Below are positions 29,399 through 39,322 of a stretch of 64,000 nucleotides of DNA, one piece after another. Each line of letters opens with the position of its first letter. The stretch's first letter is position 1. Made by a program: the position numbers and the translations under genes. The notes beneath the pieces were generated by a model. That model was not told where the DNA came from and did not search any database. It saw only the letters and a program-made list of their open reading frames with translations. This stretch comes from an uncultured Prochlorococcus sp. (lineage in GTDB: Bacteria; Cyanobacteriota; Cyanobacteriia; PCC-6307; Cyanobiaceae), in the NCBI GenBank assembly GCA_902518475.1, contig CABYGI010000003.1, positions 42,150 to 106,149 on the forward strand, given 5' to 3'.

Positions 29399-30139
29399 TT
29401 ATTTCAATGGTTTAATTCCTTTCCATGATACATGGTCTTTATGAAATTCAAAGGAACATGGGATCGTTATCATTCCTGCACTTAGAGATTCTCTAAAAAG
29501 ACTGCCATATAAGGGATCTGCATCATCTCCAGGGGCAAAAAAACAAGCGTCTTTTCTTGTAATGCAGAGTACTAAAACACTTTTACTTTCAGGAAGTAAT
29601 TCTTTTAACTCGATGAGGTGCTTTTGACCTCTTTTCGTTACTGTATCTGGAAAAAGAGCTACATTTTCTTTAATCCAGGTCGTATTTTTAACCTCAATGT
29701 AAATGTTACGTTTATCAGGATTTGAAGATTTTGGAGTTAAAAAAAAGTCAATTCTGCTTTTTTTATCTTTTCCATAGGGAACTTCAGTTTTAATTGTCTC
29801 TATTTCTCCTATTATTTGGTTCAAAAAATTTTTCTCAATAACCTTTTTGATCAACTTATTTGCAAATAAAGTATTAATTCCCACCCAAACCTCCTCATTT
29901 TTTGCATCTAGAACACATATCTGTTCCCAGGTAAAAGGTAATTTTCTTTTTGGAGAAGGGGAAACACTTATTCTTACTTTTGCCCCCTCACTCAAAAGTC
30001 CCTTCATTGGGCCAGTGTTAGCGCAATGAGCAGTTACTACCTCTCCACTCTCTAATTCAATATCTGCAAGAAACCTTTTATACCTCCTAATTAAAACCCC
30101 TTCAGTTAATGGATCAAAATCAATTATCCGATCATTCAT
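29399..30139 (-). CDS. sfsA: SfsA-family DNA/RNA nuclease-like protein
   Basis: A 246-residue protein of the sugar fermentation stimulation (SfsA) family. The N-terminal OB-like part has [16 protein letters not shown] and [14 protein letters not shown]. The C-terminal part has a PD-(D/E)xK-type core: SRIDFFL, then [10 protein letters not shown], plus [13 protein letters not shown]. The name comes from an E. coli phenotype; the biochemical role is uncertain. It lies downstream of the amt1 promoter region in a divergent-free gap and is divergent from murJ. Confidence 0.93.
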   Translation of the reverse strand: MNDRIIDFDPLTEGVLIRRYKRFLADIELESGEVVTAHCANTGPMKGLLSEGAKVRISVSPSPKRKLPFTWEQICVLDAKNEEVWVGINTLFANKLIKKVIEKNFLNQIIGEIETIKTEVPYGKDKKSRIDFFLTPKSSNPDKRNIYIEVKNTTWIKENVALFPDTVTKRGQKHLIELKELLPESKSVLVLCITRKDACFFAPGDDADPLYGSLFRESLSAGMITIPCSFEFHKDHVSWKGIKPLK

Positions 30140-30196
30140 AAATATGTCGTTAGTTAGAAATCAAATATAATTGAAACTTAAACTTCTTGAAAAATT

Positions 30197-31792
30197 TTGA
30201 CAAATCCAAATGCATTCATTTTAAAAAATAATGTTTTTTCAATTTCTTTTGGTACTAGTCTTAGTAAATTAGCTGGATGTATAAGACAAATATTTATAGC
30301 TGCTGCTTTTGGGGTTGGGGTAACATACGACGCATTTAATTATGCTTATATAATTCCAGGTTTTTTGCTAATAATCATTGGAGGAATTAATGGTCCATTA
30401 CATAACGCAGTCGTTGCAGTTCTAACTCCCCTTAGCAAAAAAAATGGAGGAATTGTTTTAACTCAAGTAAGCATAAAACTTTCAATATTATTAATTGGTT
30501 TAGCTATATTGATTTTCTTTAATTCCAGTTTATTAATTGAATTATTAGCCCCCAATTTAAGTTACGAAGCTAAATCTATTGCCACTTACCAATTAAAAAT
30601 ACTTACACCTTGTATTCCTTTATCCGGATTCATAGGTTTAAGCTTTGGCGCCTTAAATTCCCAAAGAAAATTCTTTTTATCAAGTATAAGTCCAGCGATA
30701 ACAAGCCTAACTACAATTTTTTTTATTTTATTAAGTTGGATTTTCAACCAAGAAAATACACATTCTAATTTCTTTACTTATACGGGATTACTAGCTTTTG
30801 CAACTTTGACAGGAACTTTAATTCAGTTTGTTGTTCAAATTTTGGAAATAAATAAAATCGGTCTCTTCAGATTAAAGTCAAAATTCCATTTATTTAAAGA
30901 TGAAGAGAAGAGGATTTTCAAACTAATTATTCCAGCATCTATCTCATCAGGTCTCAGTCAAATTAATGTTTTTATCGATATGTATTTTGCTTCAAGTTTT
31001 CAAGGAGCAGCATCGGGACTAGCTTACGGAAACTTTCTGATACAAGCCCCATTAGGCATATTATCTAACTCTTTGATTTTGCCATTACTTCCAAAATTCT
31101 CAAAATTGAGAAGTGATAAAGACTATATAGGCTTCCAAAAAAAATTGATCTCTGGAATAGAGTACTGTTTCTTGTCAACTATTTTTTTAACAGGATTATT
31201 TATCACATTTAATAATCAAATAGTACAGTTAGTTTTTCAGAGAGGATCTTTTGATTATTCAGCGGCTTTAAAAGTAAAGAATATATTAATTGCTTATTCA
31301 GTTGGAATACCTTTTTATCTTTATAGAGATTTATTAGTAAGAACTTACTATTCAATAGAAAAAACAAACTTCCCTTTTAAGTCATCATTTGCAGGGATAA
31401 TATTAAATATTTTTTTTGATTGGTTATTAATTGGTGCTCCAATTAATAATTTTGGGAATCTTTCACCATATAATTTTGGAGTTGTAGGAATAATTTTATC
31501 TTCAGTAATAGTAAACATTATAGTCTGTATTTTGCTTTCTTTTAATCTGAGAAATGAAAATATCCATTTACCAGGCTTGGATTTATTAAGGAAAATTATC
31601 CTCATGTCGTTAGCTGCATTAATAGATAGCACACTTTGTTTTACTATTCTCAAAACTACAAAGAACTTCAATTCAAATCTCGAGGAATTTTTATTATTAA
31701 TATTTGGATCTCTAACTTTTTTTGTAATTTATTTTTTTCTGACAAAATGCCTGAAAGTAAATAGATTTAAAGTTTATAAAAAAAAGATTTAG
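30197..31792 (+). CDS. murJ: Lipid II flippase (MurJ/MviN)
   Basis: A 531-residue polytopic membrane protein with about 14 hydrophobic segments. It carries lipid II across the membrane for peptidoglycan synthesis. The N-terminus has SISFGTSLSKLAGCIRQIFIA, with the conserved RQ, and LAYGNFLIQAPLGILSNSLI and LVFQRGSFDYSA are typical of MurJ. The start is TTG at 30197. It overlaps the convergent DUF3181 gene by 4 bases. Confidence 0.93.
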   Translation: MTNPNAFILKNNVFSISFGTSLSKLAGCIRQIFIAAAFGVGVTYDAFNYAYIIPGFLLIIIGGINGPLHNAVVAVLTPLSKKNGGIVLTQVSIKLSILLIGLAILIFFNSSLLIELLAPNLSYEAKSIATYQLKILTPCIPLSGFIGLSFGALNSQRKFFLSSISPAITSLTTIFFILLSWIFNQENTHSNFFTYTGLLAFATLTGTLIQFVVQILEINKIGLFRLKSKFHLFKDEEKRIFKLIIPASISSGLSQINVFIDMYFASSFQGAASGLAYGNFLIQAPLGILSNSLILPLLPKFSKLRSDKDYIGFQKKLISGIEYCFLSTIFLTGLFITFNNQIVQLVFQRGSFDYSAALKVKNILIAYSVGIPFYLYRDLLVRTYYSIEKTNFPFKSSFAGIILNIFFDWLLIGAPINNFGNLSPYNFGVVGIILSSVIVNIIVCILLSFNLRNENIHLPGLDLLRKIILMSLAALIDSTLCFTILKTTKNFNSNLEEFLLLIFGSLTFFVIYFFLTKCLKVNRFKVYKKKI

Positions 31793-32079
31793 TTTTCAAA
31801 AAAACTTTCCAAAATCTCTTCTAATTCTAAAATTTGTGAGGTAGTGATTAAATTAATAAGTGGAATACTGTTAATACCATCCCCTACTTTTACATTTGTT
31901 GCTTTCAAACTTATTTTCGCAGCCTCTAATGAGCCATGATCTTTATTACTGATACATTCAATAGCAAGATTTCTAGCTAGGCCAGCATCTCCAAGATATA
32001 AATTCCACTTTTCTATTTTTATAAAAATCTTTTCTGAAATAATATCTTCTAGATCACTTATTTGTATCTTAGAGTCCAT
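31789..32079 (-). CDS. DUF3181 family protein
   Basis: A 96-residue cyanobacterial conserved protein. The core reads KIEKWNLYLGDAGLARNLA, then GINSIPLINLITTSQILELEEIL. It has no membrane segment or known catalytic motif. It lies 10 bases downstream of a small two-helix membrane protein on the same strand, and its end overlaps murJ. Function unknown. Confidence 0.8.
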   Translation of the reverse strand: MDSKIQISDLEDIISEKIFIKIEKWNLYLGDAGLARNLAIECISNKDHGSLEAAKISLKATNVKVGDGINSIPLINLITTSQILELEEILESFFEN

Positions 32080-32089
32080 AAATTAAAAA

Positions 32090-32341
32090 TTAAGTTGATT
32101 GCTTGGAAGTATCTTTAGGTTTTTTTATAAATACAAATAGTAGATGAGAAGCTAAAAGAATTGACCAGAAAATTGCAAATTGATTAAAAAAAGCGATTTC
32201 ATATTTAATTTCTTTTAGAAGCCAAGTGCCACTTACTATCGAAGTAAATATCATGCAGTGGATAACAAAATTTACTATTCGAGAAAAATGTTTATAGATG
32301 GGATCTTCTGAATCACCATTTCCATACCACTTTATAGGCAT
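32090..32341 (-). CDS. Small two-helix membrane protein, unknown
   Basis: An 83-residue protein that I do not recognise. A polar head (KWYGNGDSEDPIYKHFSRI) is followed by two hydrophobic helices, about residues 24-42 and 50-71, and a lysine-rich tail. The size and hairpin topology resemble small thylakoid or plasma-membrane proteins of cyanobacteria. It begins an apparent two-gene unit with DUF3181. It lies head-to-head with the tRNA-Arg gene. Confidence 0.7.
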   Translation of the reverse strand: MPIKWYGNGDSEDPIYKHFSRIVNFVIHCMIFTSIVSGTWLLKEIKYEIAFFNQFAIFWSILLASHLLFVFIKKPKDTSKQST

Positions 32342-32427
32342 ATTAATAATTAGATTGTTAATAATAGATATTTTACCTGAAATCTAGTTGACTAAGAGAC
32401 CCTGAAACAGAGATATTACATAATTAT

Positions 32428-32501
32428 GCGCCTGTAGCTCAGTGGATTAGAGCACCTGACTACGGATCAGGGTGTCGGGAGTTCGAATCTCTCCAGGCGC
32501 G
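32428..32501 (+). tRNA. tRNA-Arg (anticodon ACG)
   Basis: A complete 74-nt cloverleaf. Acceptor GCGCCTG pairs with CAGGCGC and the discriminator is G. The anticodon stem CCTGA/TCAGG encloses CTACGGA, giving anticodon ACG, which is normally edited to ICG to read CGU, CGC and CGA. The T-loop is TTCGAAT. No CCA is encoded. Confidence 0.96.
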
Positions 32502-32578
32502 TTTAAAATTATGAAATAATCTTTTTATATTTTTCTAAAAAATATCGTCTATATTGTGGTTATAACTTATCAAATTCA

Positions 32579-33850
32579 ATGAATATCCTTCAAAATCTTA
32601 AAGAAAGTGATCCAGTAATATCCAATTTTATTAACTCTGAAAAAAATAGACAGGAAACCCATCTTGAGTTAATCGCAAGCGAAAATTTCGCGTCAATTGC
32701 CGTCATGCAAGCACAAGGATCAGTCCTCACAAATAAATACGCAGAGGGACTACCTCAAAAAAGATATTACGGAGGATGTGAATTTGTTGATGAAATCGAA
32801 GAATTAGCTATTCAGAGAGCGAAAAAATTATTTAATGCAAATTGGGCTAATGTTCAACCCCATAGTGGAGCACAGGCAAATGCAGCTGTTTTCCTAAGTT
32901 TACTCAAACCTGGGGACACAATCCTGGGGATGGATTTATCTCATGGTGGACACCTAACTCATGGATCACCAGTAAATATGAGTGGTAAGTGGTTTAATGC
33001 AATTCATTATGGGGTAAATAAAGAAACTAGTGAATTAAATTTTGATGAAATAAGAGAGCTCGCACTAGAAACAAAACCGAAATTGATCATATGCGGATAT
33101 TCAGCTTATCCAAGAACAATCGATTTTGAATCATTTAGAAAAATTGCAGATGAAGTTGGTGCATTCTTAATGGCTGATATTGCACATATCGCAGGTCTTG
33201 TAGCAAGTAAACTTCATCCAAATCCAATTCCATATTGTGATGTAGTAACTACAACTACTCATAAAACATTAAGAGGGCCTAGAGGCGGACTTATCTTGTG
33301 TAGAGATGCAGAATTTGGAAAGAAATTTGATAAATCTGTTTTCCCAGGAACTCAGGGTGGGCCCCTAGAACATATTATTGCAGCTAAAGCCGTTGCATTT
33401 GGAGAAGCCTTACAGCCGGATTTCATTAAATATTCCCAACAAGTAATTAAAAATGCCAAAGTTCTGGCTTCAACTTTAATAAATAGAGGAATTGATATCG
33501 TTAGTGGAGGAACTGATAATCATATTGTTTTACTTGATTTAAGAAGTATCAACATGACTGGTAAAATTGCTGACTTGCTAGTAAGTGAAGTGAATATCAC
33601 TGCAAATAAAAATACTGTTCCATTTGACCCTGAATCACCTTTTGTAACCAGCGGGCTAAGGTTGGGTACTGCTGCTTTAACTACTAGAGGCTTTAATGAG
33701 AATGCTTTTGCTGAAGTTGGCGAAATTATTGCTGATAGATTACTTAACCCAAACGATTCACTGATTGAAAGTCAATGTAAAAAAAGAGTGTTAACTTTAT
33801 GTAAGTGTTTTCCTCTTTATGAAGGCAAACTTGAAGCATCAATTAAATGA
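32579..33850 (+). CDS. glyA: Serine hydroxymethyltransferase
   Basis: A 423-residue PLP enzyme that interconverts serine and glycine and charges tetrahydrofolate. The PLP lysine is in [15 protein letters not shown] (about residue 226). [18 protein letters not shown] and [15 protein letters not shown] near the N-terminus are typical. Its last 4 bases overlap the cinA start (ATGA), which suggests translational coupling. tRNA-Arg lies 77 bases upstream. Confidence 0.98.
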   Translation: MNILQNLKESDPVISNFINSEKNRQETHLELIASENFASIAVMQAQGSVLTNKYAEGLPQKRYYGGCEFVDEIEELAIQRAKKLFNANWANVQPHSGAQANAAVFLSLLKPGDTILGMDLSHGGHLTHGSPVNMSGKWFNAIHYGVNKETSELNFDEIRELALETKPKLIICGYSAYPRTIDFESFRKIADEVGAFLMADIAHIAGLVASKLHPNPIPYCDVVTTTTHKTLRGPRGGLILCRDAEFGKKFDKSVFPGTQGGPLEHIIAAKAVAFGEALQPDFIKYSQQVIKNAKVLASTLINRGIDIVSGGTDNHIVLLDLRSINMTGKIADLLVSEVNITANKNTVPFDPESPFVTSGLRLGTAALTTRGFNENAFAEVGEIIADRLLNPNDSLIESQCKKRVLTLCKCFPLYEGKLEASIK

Positions 33851-35121
33851 GTTCTAATTCCAAGGGAGTTGAAATTCTTTCTATTGGAACAGAGCTACTT
33901 TTAGGAAATATCATAAATACAAATGCTCAATGGATTTCTGAACAGTTATCTATATTAGGCTTAAATCACTTTAGGCAATCAACTGTAGGTGATAATTATG
34001 ATCGAATTATAAAAGTAATTCAAGAAATATCGAAAAGAAGTAATCTTCTAATCACAACGGGTGGCTTGGGACCCACCCCGGATGACTTAACTACTGAAGC
34101 AATAGCTAAATCTTTTAGTGTATCTCTTTTTGAAAGGCCGTACTTATGGGATGAAATTAAACAAAAACTTCCAAAATCAAAGCTCAAAGACGATTCTTCT
34201 AGCTTAAGGAAACAATGTTTTTTCCCAAAAAATGCTCAAATAATTAATAACCCAAGAGGCACTGCCCCAGGAATGATATGGGAACCAATCAAAGGATTTA
34301 CTATTCTTACTTTTCCCGGTGTACCTAGTGAAATGAAAACTATGTGGGAAGAGACTGCGTATGATTTTATTAAAACTAAATTCTCAGATAATTATTCCTT
34401 TTTTTCAAATACTCTTAAATTTGCAGGAATTGGAGAATCTAGTGTTGCAGAAAAAATTAACGATCTTCTACATCTTAAAAACCCCACTGTTGCTCCATAT
34501 GCAAACTTAGGAGAGGTTAAAATCAGAATCACAGCCAGAGCTAAAAATGAACTAGAAGCAAAGAATATTATTAAACCCGTAAAAGAAAAATTAAAAAAAG
34601 AGTTTTCAAAGTTTATTTATGGAGAGGATAACGATACTCTTCCTAGCGTTTTAATAAAAGAATTAATCAGGAGGAACCAAACTATTGTTTTTGCTGAATC
34701 CTGTACAGGTGGTCTTCTATCTTCATCACTAACATCAATATCAGGCTCATCTCAAGTTTTTCAAGGTAGTATTGTTTCCTATAGTAATGAGTTAAAAAAT
34801 TCCTTATTAAATATTTCTGAAGAAAAGCTTATAAAACATGGAGCTGTCTCTGAAGAAGTTTGTGAAGCCATGGCAATTAATGTAAAAGAGAAATTAAGAG
34901 CAGATTGGGCAATATCAATCAGTGGAATAGCAGGTCCCAACGGAGGCAGTAAAGATAAACCGGTTGGACTTGTCTATATATCAATTTCAGGACCTAATAA
35001 TCATATAACTAACATAAAAAAACTATTTAACTCAACCCGAAATAGAATTGAAATTCAAACACTAAGTGTAAATGTCTGTTTGAACAGCCTCAGATTAATC
35101 CTATTATCTAATAGTAAGTAA
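33847..35121 (+). CDS. cinA: CinA-like protein (nicotinamide-nucleotide amidase family)
   Basis: A 424-residue two-domain protein. The N-terminal molybdopterin-binding-like (COG1058) domain starts [19 protein letters not shown] and has [16 protein letters not shown]. The C-terminal CinA domain has [21 protein letters not shown] and [17 protein letters not shown]. In other bacteria the C-domain deamidates NMN and the N-domain hydrolyses ADP-ribose, salvaging pyridine nucleotides. It is coupled to glyA and precedes leuC by 13 bases, so glyA-cinA-leuC-leuD may be one transcript. Confidence 0.93.
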   Translation: MSSNSKGVEILSIGTELLLGNIINTNAQWISEQLSILGLNHFRQSTVGDNYDRIIKVIQEISKRSNLLITTGGLGPTPDDLTTEAIAKSFSVSLFERPYLWDEIKQKLPKSKLKDDSSSLRKQCFFPKNAQIINNPRGTAPGMIWEPIKGFTILTFPGVPSEMKTMWEETAYDFIKTKFSDNYSFFSNTLKFAGIGESSVAEKINDLLHLKNPTVAPYANLGEVKIRITARAKNELEAKNIIKPVKEKLKKEFSKFIYGEDNDTLPSVLIKELIRRNQTIVFAESCTGGLLSSSLTSISGSSQVFQGSIVSYSNELKNSLLNISEEKLIKHGAVSEEVCEAMAINVKEKLRADWAISISGIAGPNGGSKDKPVGLVYISISGPNNHITNIKKLFNSTRNRIEIQTLSVNVCLNSLRLILLSNSK

Positions 35122-35134
35122 CTATTTTTACAAA

Positions 35135-36541
35135 TTGAGTCAAGATACCTTATTTGATAAAGTTTGGGATTTACACAAAGTTTCAAGTCTTCCAGGAGGT
35201 TCTGATCAAATATTTATTGGTCTTCACCTTATCCATGAAGTCACAAGTCCACAAGCATTTGGCGCTTTAAAAGACAAAAACTTAAAAGTAAAATTCCCGG
35301 ATAGAACTGTTGCCACTGTTGATCATATTGTGCCAACAGACAATCAAAGCAGACCTTTCAAAGATAATCTTGCTGAACAAATGATTGAAACGCTTGAGAA
35401 TAATTGCTTAGAACATAAAATAAGATTTTTCAATATTGGTAGTGGTAATCAAGGAATAGTTCATGTGGTAGCCCCAGAATTAGGGTTAACTCAGCCAGGA
35501 ATGACAATAGCTTGCGGAGATTCGCATACTTCAACTCATGGAGCTTTTGGGTCAATTGCTTTTGGGATAGGTACAAGCCAAGTTAGAGATGTGCTTGCTA
35601 CTCAAACCATAGCAATGAACAAATTAAAGGTAAGGCAAATTTGGTGTGAAAATCTATTATCCAATGGGGTTTATGCTAAGGATTTAGTACTTCATATTAT
35701 TAATAAACTCGGTGTAAAGGCTGGTGTGGGCTTTGCATATGAGTTCGCAGGGCCTGCGATCAATGCATTATCAATGGAAGAAAGAATGACTATATGCAAT
35801 ATGTCTATCGAAGGGGGAGCAAGATGCGGCTACATAAACCCTGATGAGGAAACCTTTAATTATATTAAAAATAAATTGTACTCTCCAAAAAATGAGCATT
35901 GGGAAAAAGCGCTCAAATGGTGGAAATCATTAAAAAGCGATGAAAATTCAATTTATGATGATGTAATTAAAATAGATGCTTCTAGAATTGAACCAACCGT
36001 TACCTGGGGAATTACTCCGGGCCAAAGCATAGGCATCAATCAACACATCCCTCTTTTAGATGAATTATCCCCAAATGACAAATTAGTTGCTGAAGAAGCA
36101 TATGAATATATGAGTTTCAAACCAGGACAATCAATAAAAGATATCCCTGTAGAAGTTTGTTTCATAGGCAGTTGCACAAATGGGCGCATAAGTGACTTGA
36201 GAATTGCAGCTAAAGTATTAAAAGACAAAAAAGTATCTAAGAATGTGAAAGCATTTGTAGTGCCTGGCTCAGAAAAAGTAGCCAATGAAGCAAAACAAGA
36301 AGGGCTTGATCAGATATTTAAGGATTCTGGATTTCAATGGAGAGAACCAGGCTGCTCAATGTGTTTAGCAATGAATTCAGATAAGCTAATAGGTAATCAA
36401 GTTAGTGCTAGTTCTAGTAATAGAAATTTCAAGGGCAGACAGGGATCTCCTAGCGGGAGAACACTACTCATGAGTCCAGCAATGGTTGCTGCTGCTGCAA
36501 TTAATGGCAAAGTCAGTGATGTTAGAGAATATATCAGCTAA
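35135..36541 (+). CDS. leuC: 3-isopropylmalate dehydratase large subunit
   Basis: A 468-residue aconitase-family subunit that isomerises 2- and 3-isopropylmalate in leucine synthesis. The [4Fe-4S] cysteines can be placed in the segments [14 protein letters not shown] and [11 protein letters not shown]. The N-terminal [20 protein letters not shown] and [14 protein letters not shown] are standard. The start is TTG at 35135. It overlaps leuD by one base (TAATG), a typical coupling junction. Confidence 0.98.
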   Translation: MSQDTLFDKVWDLHKVSSLPGGSDQIFIGLHLIHEVTSPQAFGALKDKNLKVKFPDRTVATVDHIVPTDNQSRPFKDNLAEQMIETLENNCLEHKIRFFNIGSGNQGIVHVVAPELGLTQPGMTIACGDSHTSTHGAFGSIAFGIGTSQVRDVLATQTIAMNKLKVRQIWCENLLSNGVYAKDLVLHIINKLGVKAGVGFAYEFAGPAINALSMEERMTICNMSIEGGARCGYINPDEETFNYIKNKLYSPKNEHWEKALKWWKSLKSDENSIYDDVIKIDASRIEPTVTWGITPGQSIGINQHIPLLDELSPNDKLVAEEAYEYMSFKPGQSIKDIPVEVCFIGSCTNGRISDLRIAAKVLKDKKVSKNVKAFVVPGSEKVANEAKQEGLDQIFKDSGFQWREPGCSMCLAMNSDKLIGNQVSASSSNRNFKGRQGSPSGRTLLMSPAMVAAAAINGKVSDVREYIS

Positions 36542-37149
36542 TGGATTACGAGTTTACCCCACCAGTTGGAAAAATTTCAGAAATAACTGGGAAATGCATC
36601 TCATTGATTGGTAATGACATTGATACTGATCGTATTATTCCTGCGCGTTTCTTAAAGTGTGTTAATTTTGATTCATTGGGCAAATCTGTTTTTGCAGACG
36701 ATAGAAAAACCTTGAGAGGCGTTCATCCCTTTGATTTAAAAGAAAATCAAGATTCCTCTATTCTTATCGTTAATAGTAATTTTGGTTGTGGCTCTAGTAG
36801 AGAACATGCGCCTCAAGCGCTAATTCGATGGGGTATAAGAGCAATAATAGGCGAAAGTTTTGCTGAAATTTTTTATAGCAACTGTATCGCAATTGGAATT
36901 CCATGTTTTACGCTTCCTAAAAAATCAATACAAAATATTCAAAAATATAACCATAATAAAAGTTTATTCTTAGAAATTGATCTGAAAAATTCTTCAGCTA
37001 AATCAAAAGATTTAAATTTTAATCTTGAGATTAAAGAGAGCACAAAGAAAATGTTTTTATCCGGAGAATGGGACGCTACAGCAACATTACTTGAAAATTC
37101 CTCTTTGGTAGATAGAAAATTAAAAGAACTACCTTATATAAAATTTTAG
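36541..37149 (+). CDS. leuD: 3-isopropylmalate dehydratase small subunit
   Basis: A 202-residue partner of LeuC forming the mobile swivel domain of the isomerase. The segments GNDIDTDRIIPARFLK and SNFGCGSSREHAPQAL are diagnostic, and AEIFYSNCIAIGIP follows. Its start codon shares a base with the leuC stop codon. Downstream lie convergent psbI and psbN. Confidence 0.98.
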   Translation: MDYEFTPPVGKISEITGKCISLIGNDIDTDRIIPARFLKCVNFDSLGKSVFADDRKTLRGVHPFDLKENQDSSILIVNSNFGCGSSREHAPQALIRWGIRAIIGESFAEIFYSNCIAIGIPCFTLPKKSIQNIQKYNHNKSLFLEIDLKNSSAKSKDLNFNLEIKESTKKMFLSGEWDATATLLENSSLVDRKLKELPYIKF

Positions 37150-37240
37150 TTCGTTTAATAGCTAAACAAAAATCTTAAAGTTATTGGTATATTTTTTCTA
37201 AAACTTTATTTTTACAAGATTTGAAATAAGTCTATGATAT

Positions 37241-37369
37241 TTAATCCTGAGGACTTTCTAAATCTTTTCTATTAGGTGTTCTAGTTGGGTCACTAGCTAA
37301 AAATCCGAAGAGAAAGATTCCAACGAAGAAAAAGACGATTGTGTATACAGAAATTTTAAGAGCAAGCAT
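37241..37369 (-). CDS. psbI: Photosystem II protein I
   Basis: A 42-residue single-helix protein, [20 protein letters not shown] followed by [18 protein letters not shown], which matches PsbI across its length. PsbI sits next to D1 and helps stabilise early photosystem II assembly modules. It lies in the gap between leuD and psbN and is transcribed in the same direction as psbN, 108 bases downstream of its stop. Confidence 0.96.
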
Positions 37370-37477
37370 GAAATTACTAGTGCTGACAGATTTATATCCT
37401 ATTAAATTTATATTTAAATTATGGTAAAAGGTTTACTTTTTGTATTTTTGGAAAATTTTGAAATACTTTAAAAGAGA

Positions 37478-37630
37478 TTAATCATCATGATCATCCCATG
37501 GATCTGTAAGCTTTGCAGCTTTAGGTCCAAATGCAGTCCAAAGACCAAAGCCAGTTAGAGCCAATAATAATGCCAGTATTGTTACTGCTATAGAAACTGC
37601 AGGATCTGGAGCGGATGATAAAGTTTGCAT
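37478..37630 (-). CDS. psbN: Photosystem II assembly protein N
   Basis: A 50-residue protein with one N-terminal membrane helix (VSIAVTILALLLALTGFGLW) and an acidic tail ending DPWDDHDD. The TAFGPKAAKLTDPWDDHDD region is that of PsbN, which helps assemble photosystem II rather than being a stable subunit. It is divergent from psbH with an 80-base shared promoter region. In plants psbN also lies on the strand opposite psbH. Confidence 0.96.
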   Translation of the reverse strand: MQTLSSAPDPAVSIAVTILALLLALTGFGLWTAFGPKAAKLTDPWDDHDD

Positions 37631-37658
37631 CAATTTTGCTAAGTTTGTAAACAATTTA

Positions 37659-37676
37659 TGTATAAGTTCTTATACA
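37659..37676. promoter_or_regulatory. Symmetric divergent psbN/psbH promoter palindrome
   Basis: A perfect inverted repeat, TGTATAAG-TT-CTTATACA, lies in the middle of the 80-base psbN-psbH gap. Each arm ends with TATACA when read outward on its own strand, so the palindrome supplies mirrored -10 boxes for both genes. Predicted starts would give leaders of about 25 nt for each gene. No convincing -35 box is seen on either side, though TTGTAA lies upstream on the psbH side. It could instead be an operator. Confidence 0.5.
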
Positions 37677-37710
37677 ATAGCGAAATAATATTCGATTTAG
37701 TGAATTCAAC

Positions 37711-37911
37711 ATGGGCCAAAAAACAGCATTAGGAAGTCTATTAAAAGCGATTGGCAACTCAGGTCAAGGGAAAGTAGTACCTGGCTGGGGAGCAGTTCCT
37801 GTGATGACAGTAATAGGATTATTACTCTTAATCTTTTTAGTTATTCTTCTACAAATTTACAACCAATCATTACTACTACAAGGTTTCTCAGTAGATTGGA
37901 ACGGAAACTAA
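37711..37911 (+). CDS. psbH: Photosystem II phosphoprotein-type subunit H
   Basis: A 66-residue PsbH. The N-terminal tail [20 protein letters not shown] precedes [12 protein letters not shown], the conserved entry to a single membrane helix, and the end is [11 protein letters not shown]. PsbH binds CP47 and helps repair and assembly of photosystem II. pth begins 129 bases downstream; no terminator is obvious between them. Confidence 0.97.
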   Translation: MGQKTALGSLLKAIGNSGQGKVVPGWGAVPVMTVIGLLLLIFLVILLQIYNQSLLLQGFSVDWNGN

Positions 37912-38040
37912 ATTTCTGAAAAACTTTTAAAGGTATTTTAATCAAAAGATCCCTAATAAATTTTTAGTGATTTTTATTTTTTTAGTTATAGTTTATTTAT
38001 ATATTTATAATTCTCGATGATAGATATTTAGAAATAAATC

Positions 38041-38643
38041 ATGAATGAAATATATTTAATTGGATTGGGTAATCCTGGAAAGAAATATTCAAAAAGTAGA
38101 CACAACATTGGTTTCTTGTTGCTTGAAAATCTCTCAAAAAAATATAATTCAAATTTTTTATTAAAAGATAAGCTTAAAAGTTCCTGCTCAGAATTTCAAA
38201 TAAATGATTCTACTTTCAGATTATTTTTACCAAATACTTTCATGAATAACAGTGGTGATGCTGTCAGAGCAATAGTTGATTGGTACAAAATAAATTTGGA
38301 TCAGATTTTCATAATAGTCGATGATAAAGATCTTCCTCTCGGAAAAATAAGATTTAGAAGGAAAGGGAGCTCAGGAGGTCACAACGGGCTTAAAAGCATA
38401 ATTGAACAATTGCAATCACAAAACTTTAAGAGAATAAGAATTGGTATTGGGTCTCCTCCTCACATAAAAGGAAATAATAATTTCAATACCATTTCACATG
38501 TATTAGGAAATATTTCTCTAGAAGAAAAAACAATATTGGATAAAGTGTATAACAGAGTAATACAATCCCTCGAACAACTAAATACTAAAAAAGAAGATCT
38601 CATAATTAATGAATTAAATTCCTTTGACAAAGAGCAATCTTAA
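38041..38643 (+). CDS. pth: Peptidyl-tRNA hydrolase
   Basis: A 200-residue enzyme that releases peptides from stalled peptidyl-tRNA. GLGNPGKKYSKSRHNIGF opens the protein with the catalytic histidine, FLPNTFMNNSGDAVRA carries the conserved asparagine, and RRKGSSGGHNGLKSI is the third signature. Length is normal. It is followed 3 bases later by DUF3146. Confidence 0.96.
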   Translation: MNEIYLIGLGNPGKKYSKSRHNIGFLLLENLSKKYNSNFLLKDKLKSSCSEFQINDSTFRLFLPNTFMNNSGDAVRAIVDWYKINLDQIFIIVDDKDLPLGKIRFRRKGSSGGHNGLKSIIEQLQSQNFKRIRIGIGSPPHIKGNNNFNTISHVLGNISLEEKTILDKVYNRVIQSLEQLNTKKEDLIINELNSFDKEQS

Positions 38644-38646
38644 GAA

Positions 38647-38904
38647 ATGCGTTCAAAACCTGAAACGATTGCCAATATAAGAATTAAGGAATATTGTTTC
38701 TCTAAAAAACAAATTCAGGGAATCGTGGAAGCCAGTCAATTTAAGTGGACTTTTACATGGTCCTTTCATAAAGGTTTATTAACGGTAAATCCACCTTTGG
38801 GAAGAGCATTAATTGAGGATGCCTTATTGAGATTTTTATTAAAAAAAGATTATGAACTAGAAGCAGGGAACGAATATAAATTGACTATTTCAGCCAAGTT
38901 TTAA
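38647..38904 (+). CDS. DUF3146 family protein
   Basis: An 85-residue cyanobacterial conserved protein. The middle reads FKWTFTWSFHKGLLTVNPPLGR and ends with LLKKDYELEAGNEYKLTI, the pattern of DUF3146. No catalytic motif or membrane segment is seen. It is probably co-transcribed with pth, 3 bases upstream, and overlaps the convergent YqgF-like gene by 20 bases. Function unknown. Confidence 0.82.
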   Translation: MRSKPETIANIRIKEYCFSKKQIQGIVEASQFKWTFTWSFHKGLLTVNPPLGRALIEDALLRFLLKKDYELEAGNEYKLTISAKF

Positions 38905-39322
38905 AATCTATATTTTGATTTAAAGTAAACTTCATTTTGCAATAATCTTCTAAAATTATTAGGGCTGATATCGCATCAAGGTTTTTATTAATAATAAAAA
39001 TTTCTCTAGGCATGAAAAACTTCAAACCACTAATTGGAAAAAGTTCAAAATATCTCTCTTTAGCCCTGTAGGTAGTGTTTTTTTCCTCAAAAGTTATAAT
39101 TTTTATTTTAAAAATATAAAGTTTTTCTATGATTTCTTTACTGGTAGTGCCATTGCCAATAATAATTTGTGATATTTGCTCGCCCGTAATTAAATTTCTG
39201 ACATAATTTTCAAGAAATTCACTTTTGACAACGATCGCTTTATAAACTTTTTTTTCACTTATTTCTGCTAAGACCAAGCCACATTTACTTTTTCCAGGAT
39301 CAATACTTATTACTTTAGACAT
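38885..39322 (-). CDS. YqgF/RuvC-like RNase H-fold nuclease
   Basis: A 145-residue protein with an RNase H-type core. The first strand carries ISIDPGKSKCGLVLAE with a catalytic-type aspartate, a second strand has FEEKNTTYRAKERYFE with acidic residues, and NKNLDAISALIILEDY gives a third aspartate. This order fits the YqgF/RuvX family of pre-16S rRNA nucleases or Holliday-type resolvases. It is divergent from canonical YqgF, so the exact role is uncertain. Its start directly abuts the stop of DUF3084, so the pair is an operon. Confidence 0.75.
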   Translation of the reverse strand: MSKVISIDPGKSKCGLVLAEISEKKVYKAIVVKSEFLENYVRNLITGEQISQIIIGNGTTSKEIIEKLYIFKIKIITFEEKNTTYRAKERYFELFPISGLKFFMPREIFIINKNLDAISALIILEDYCKMKFTLNQNIDFKTWLK

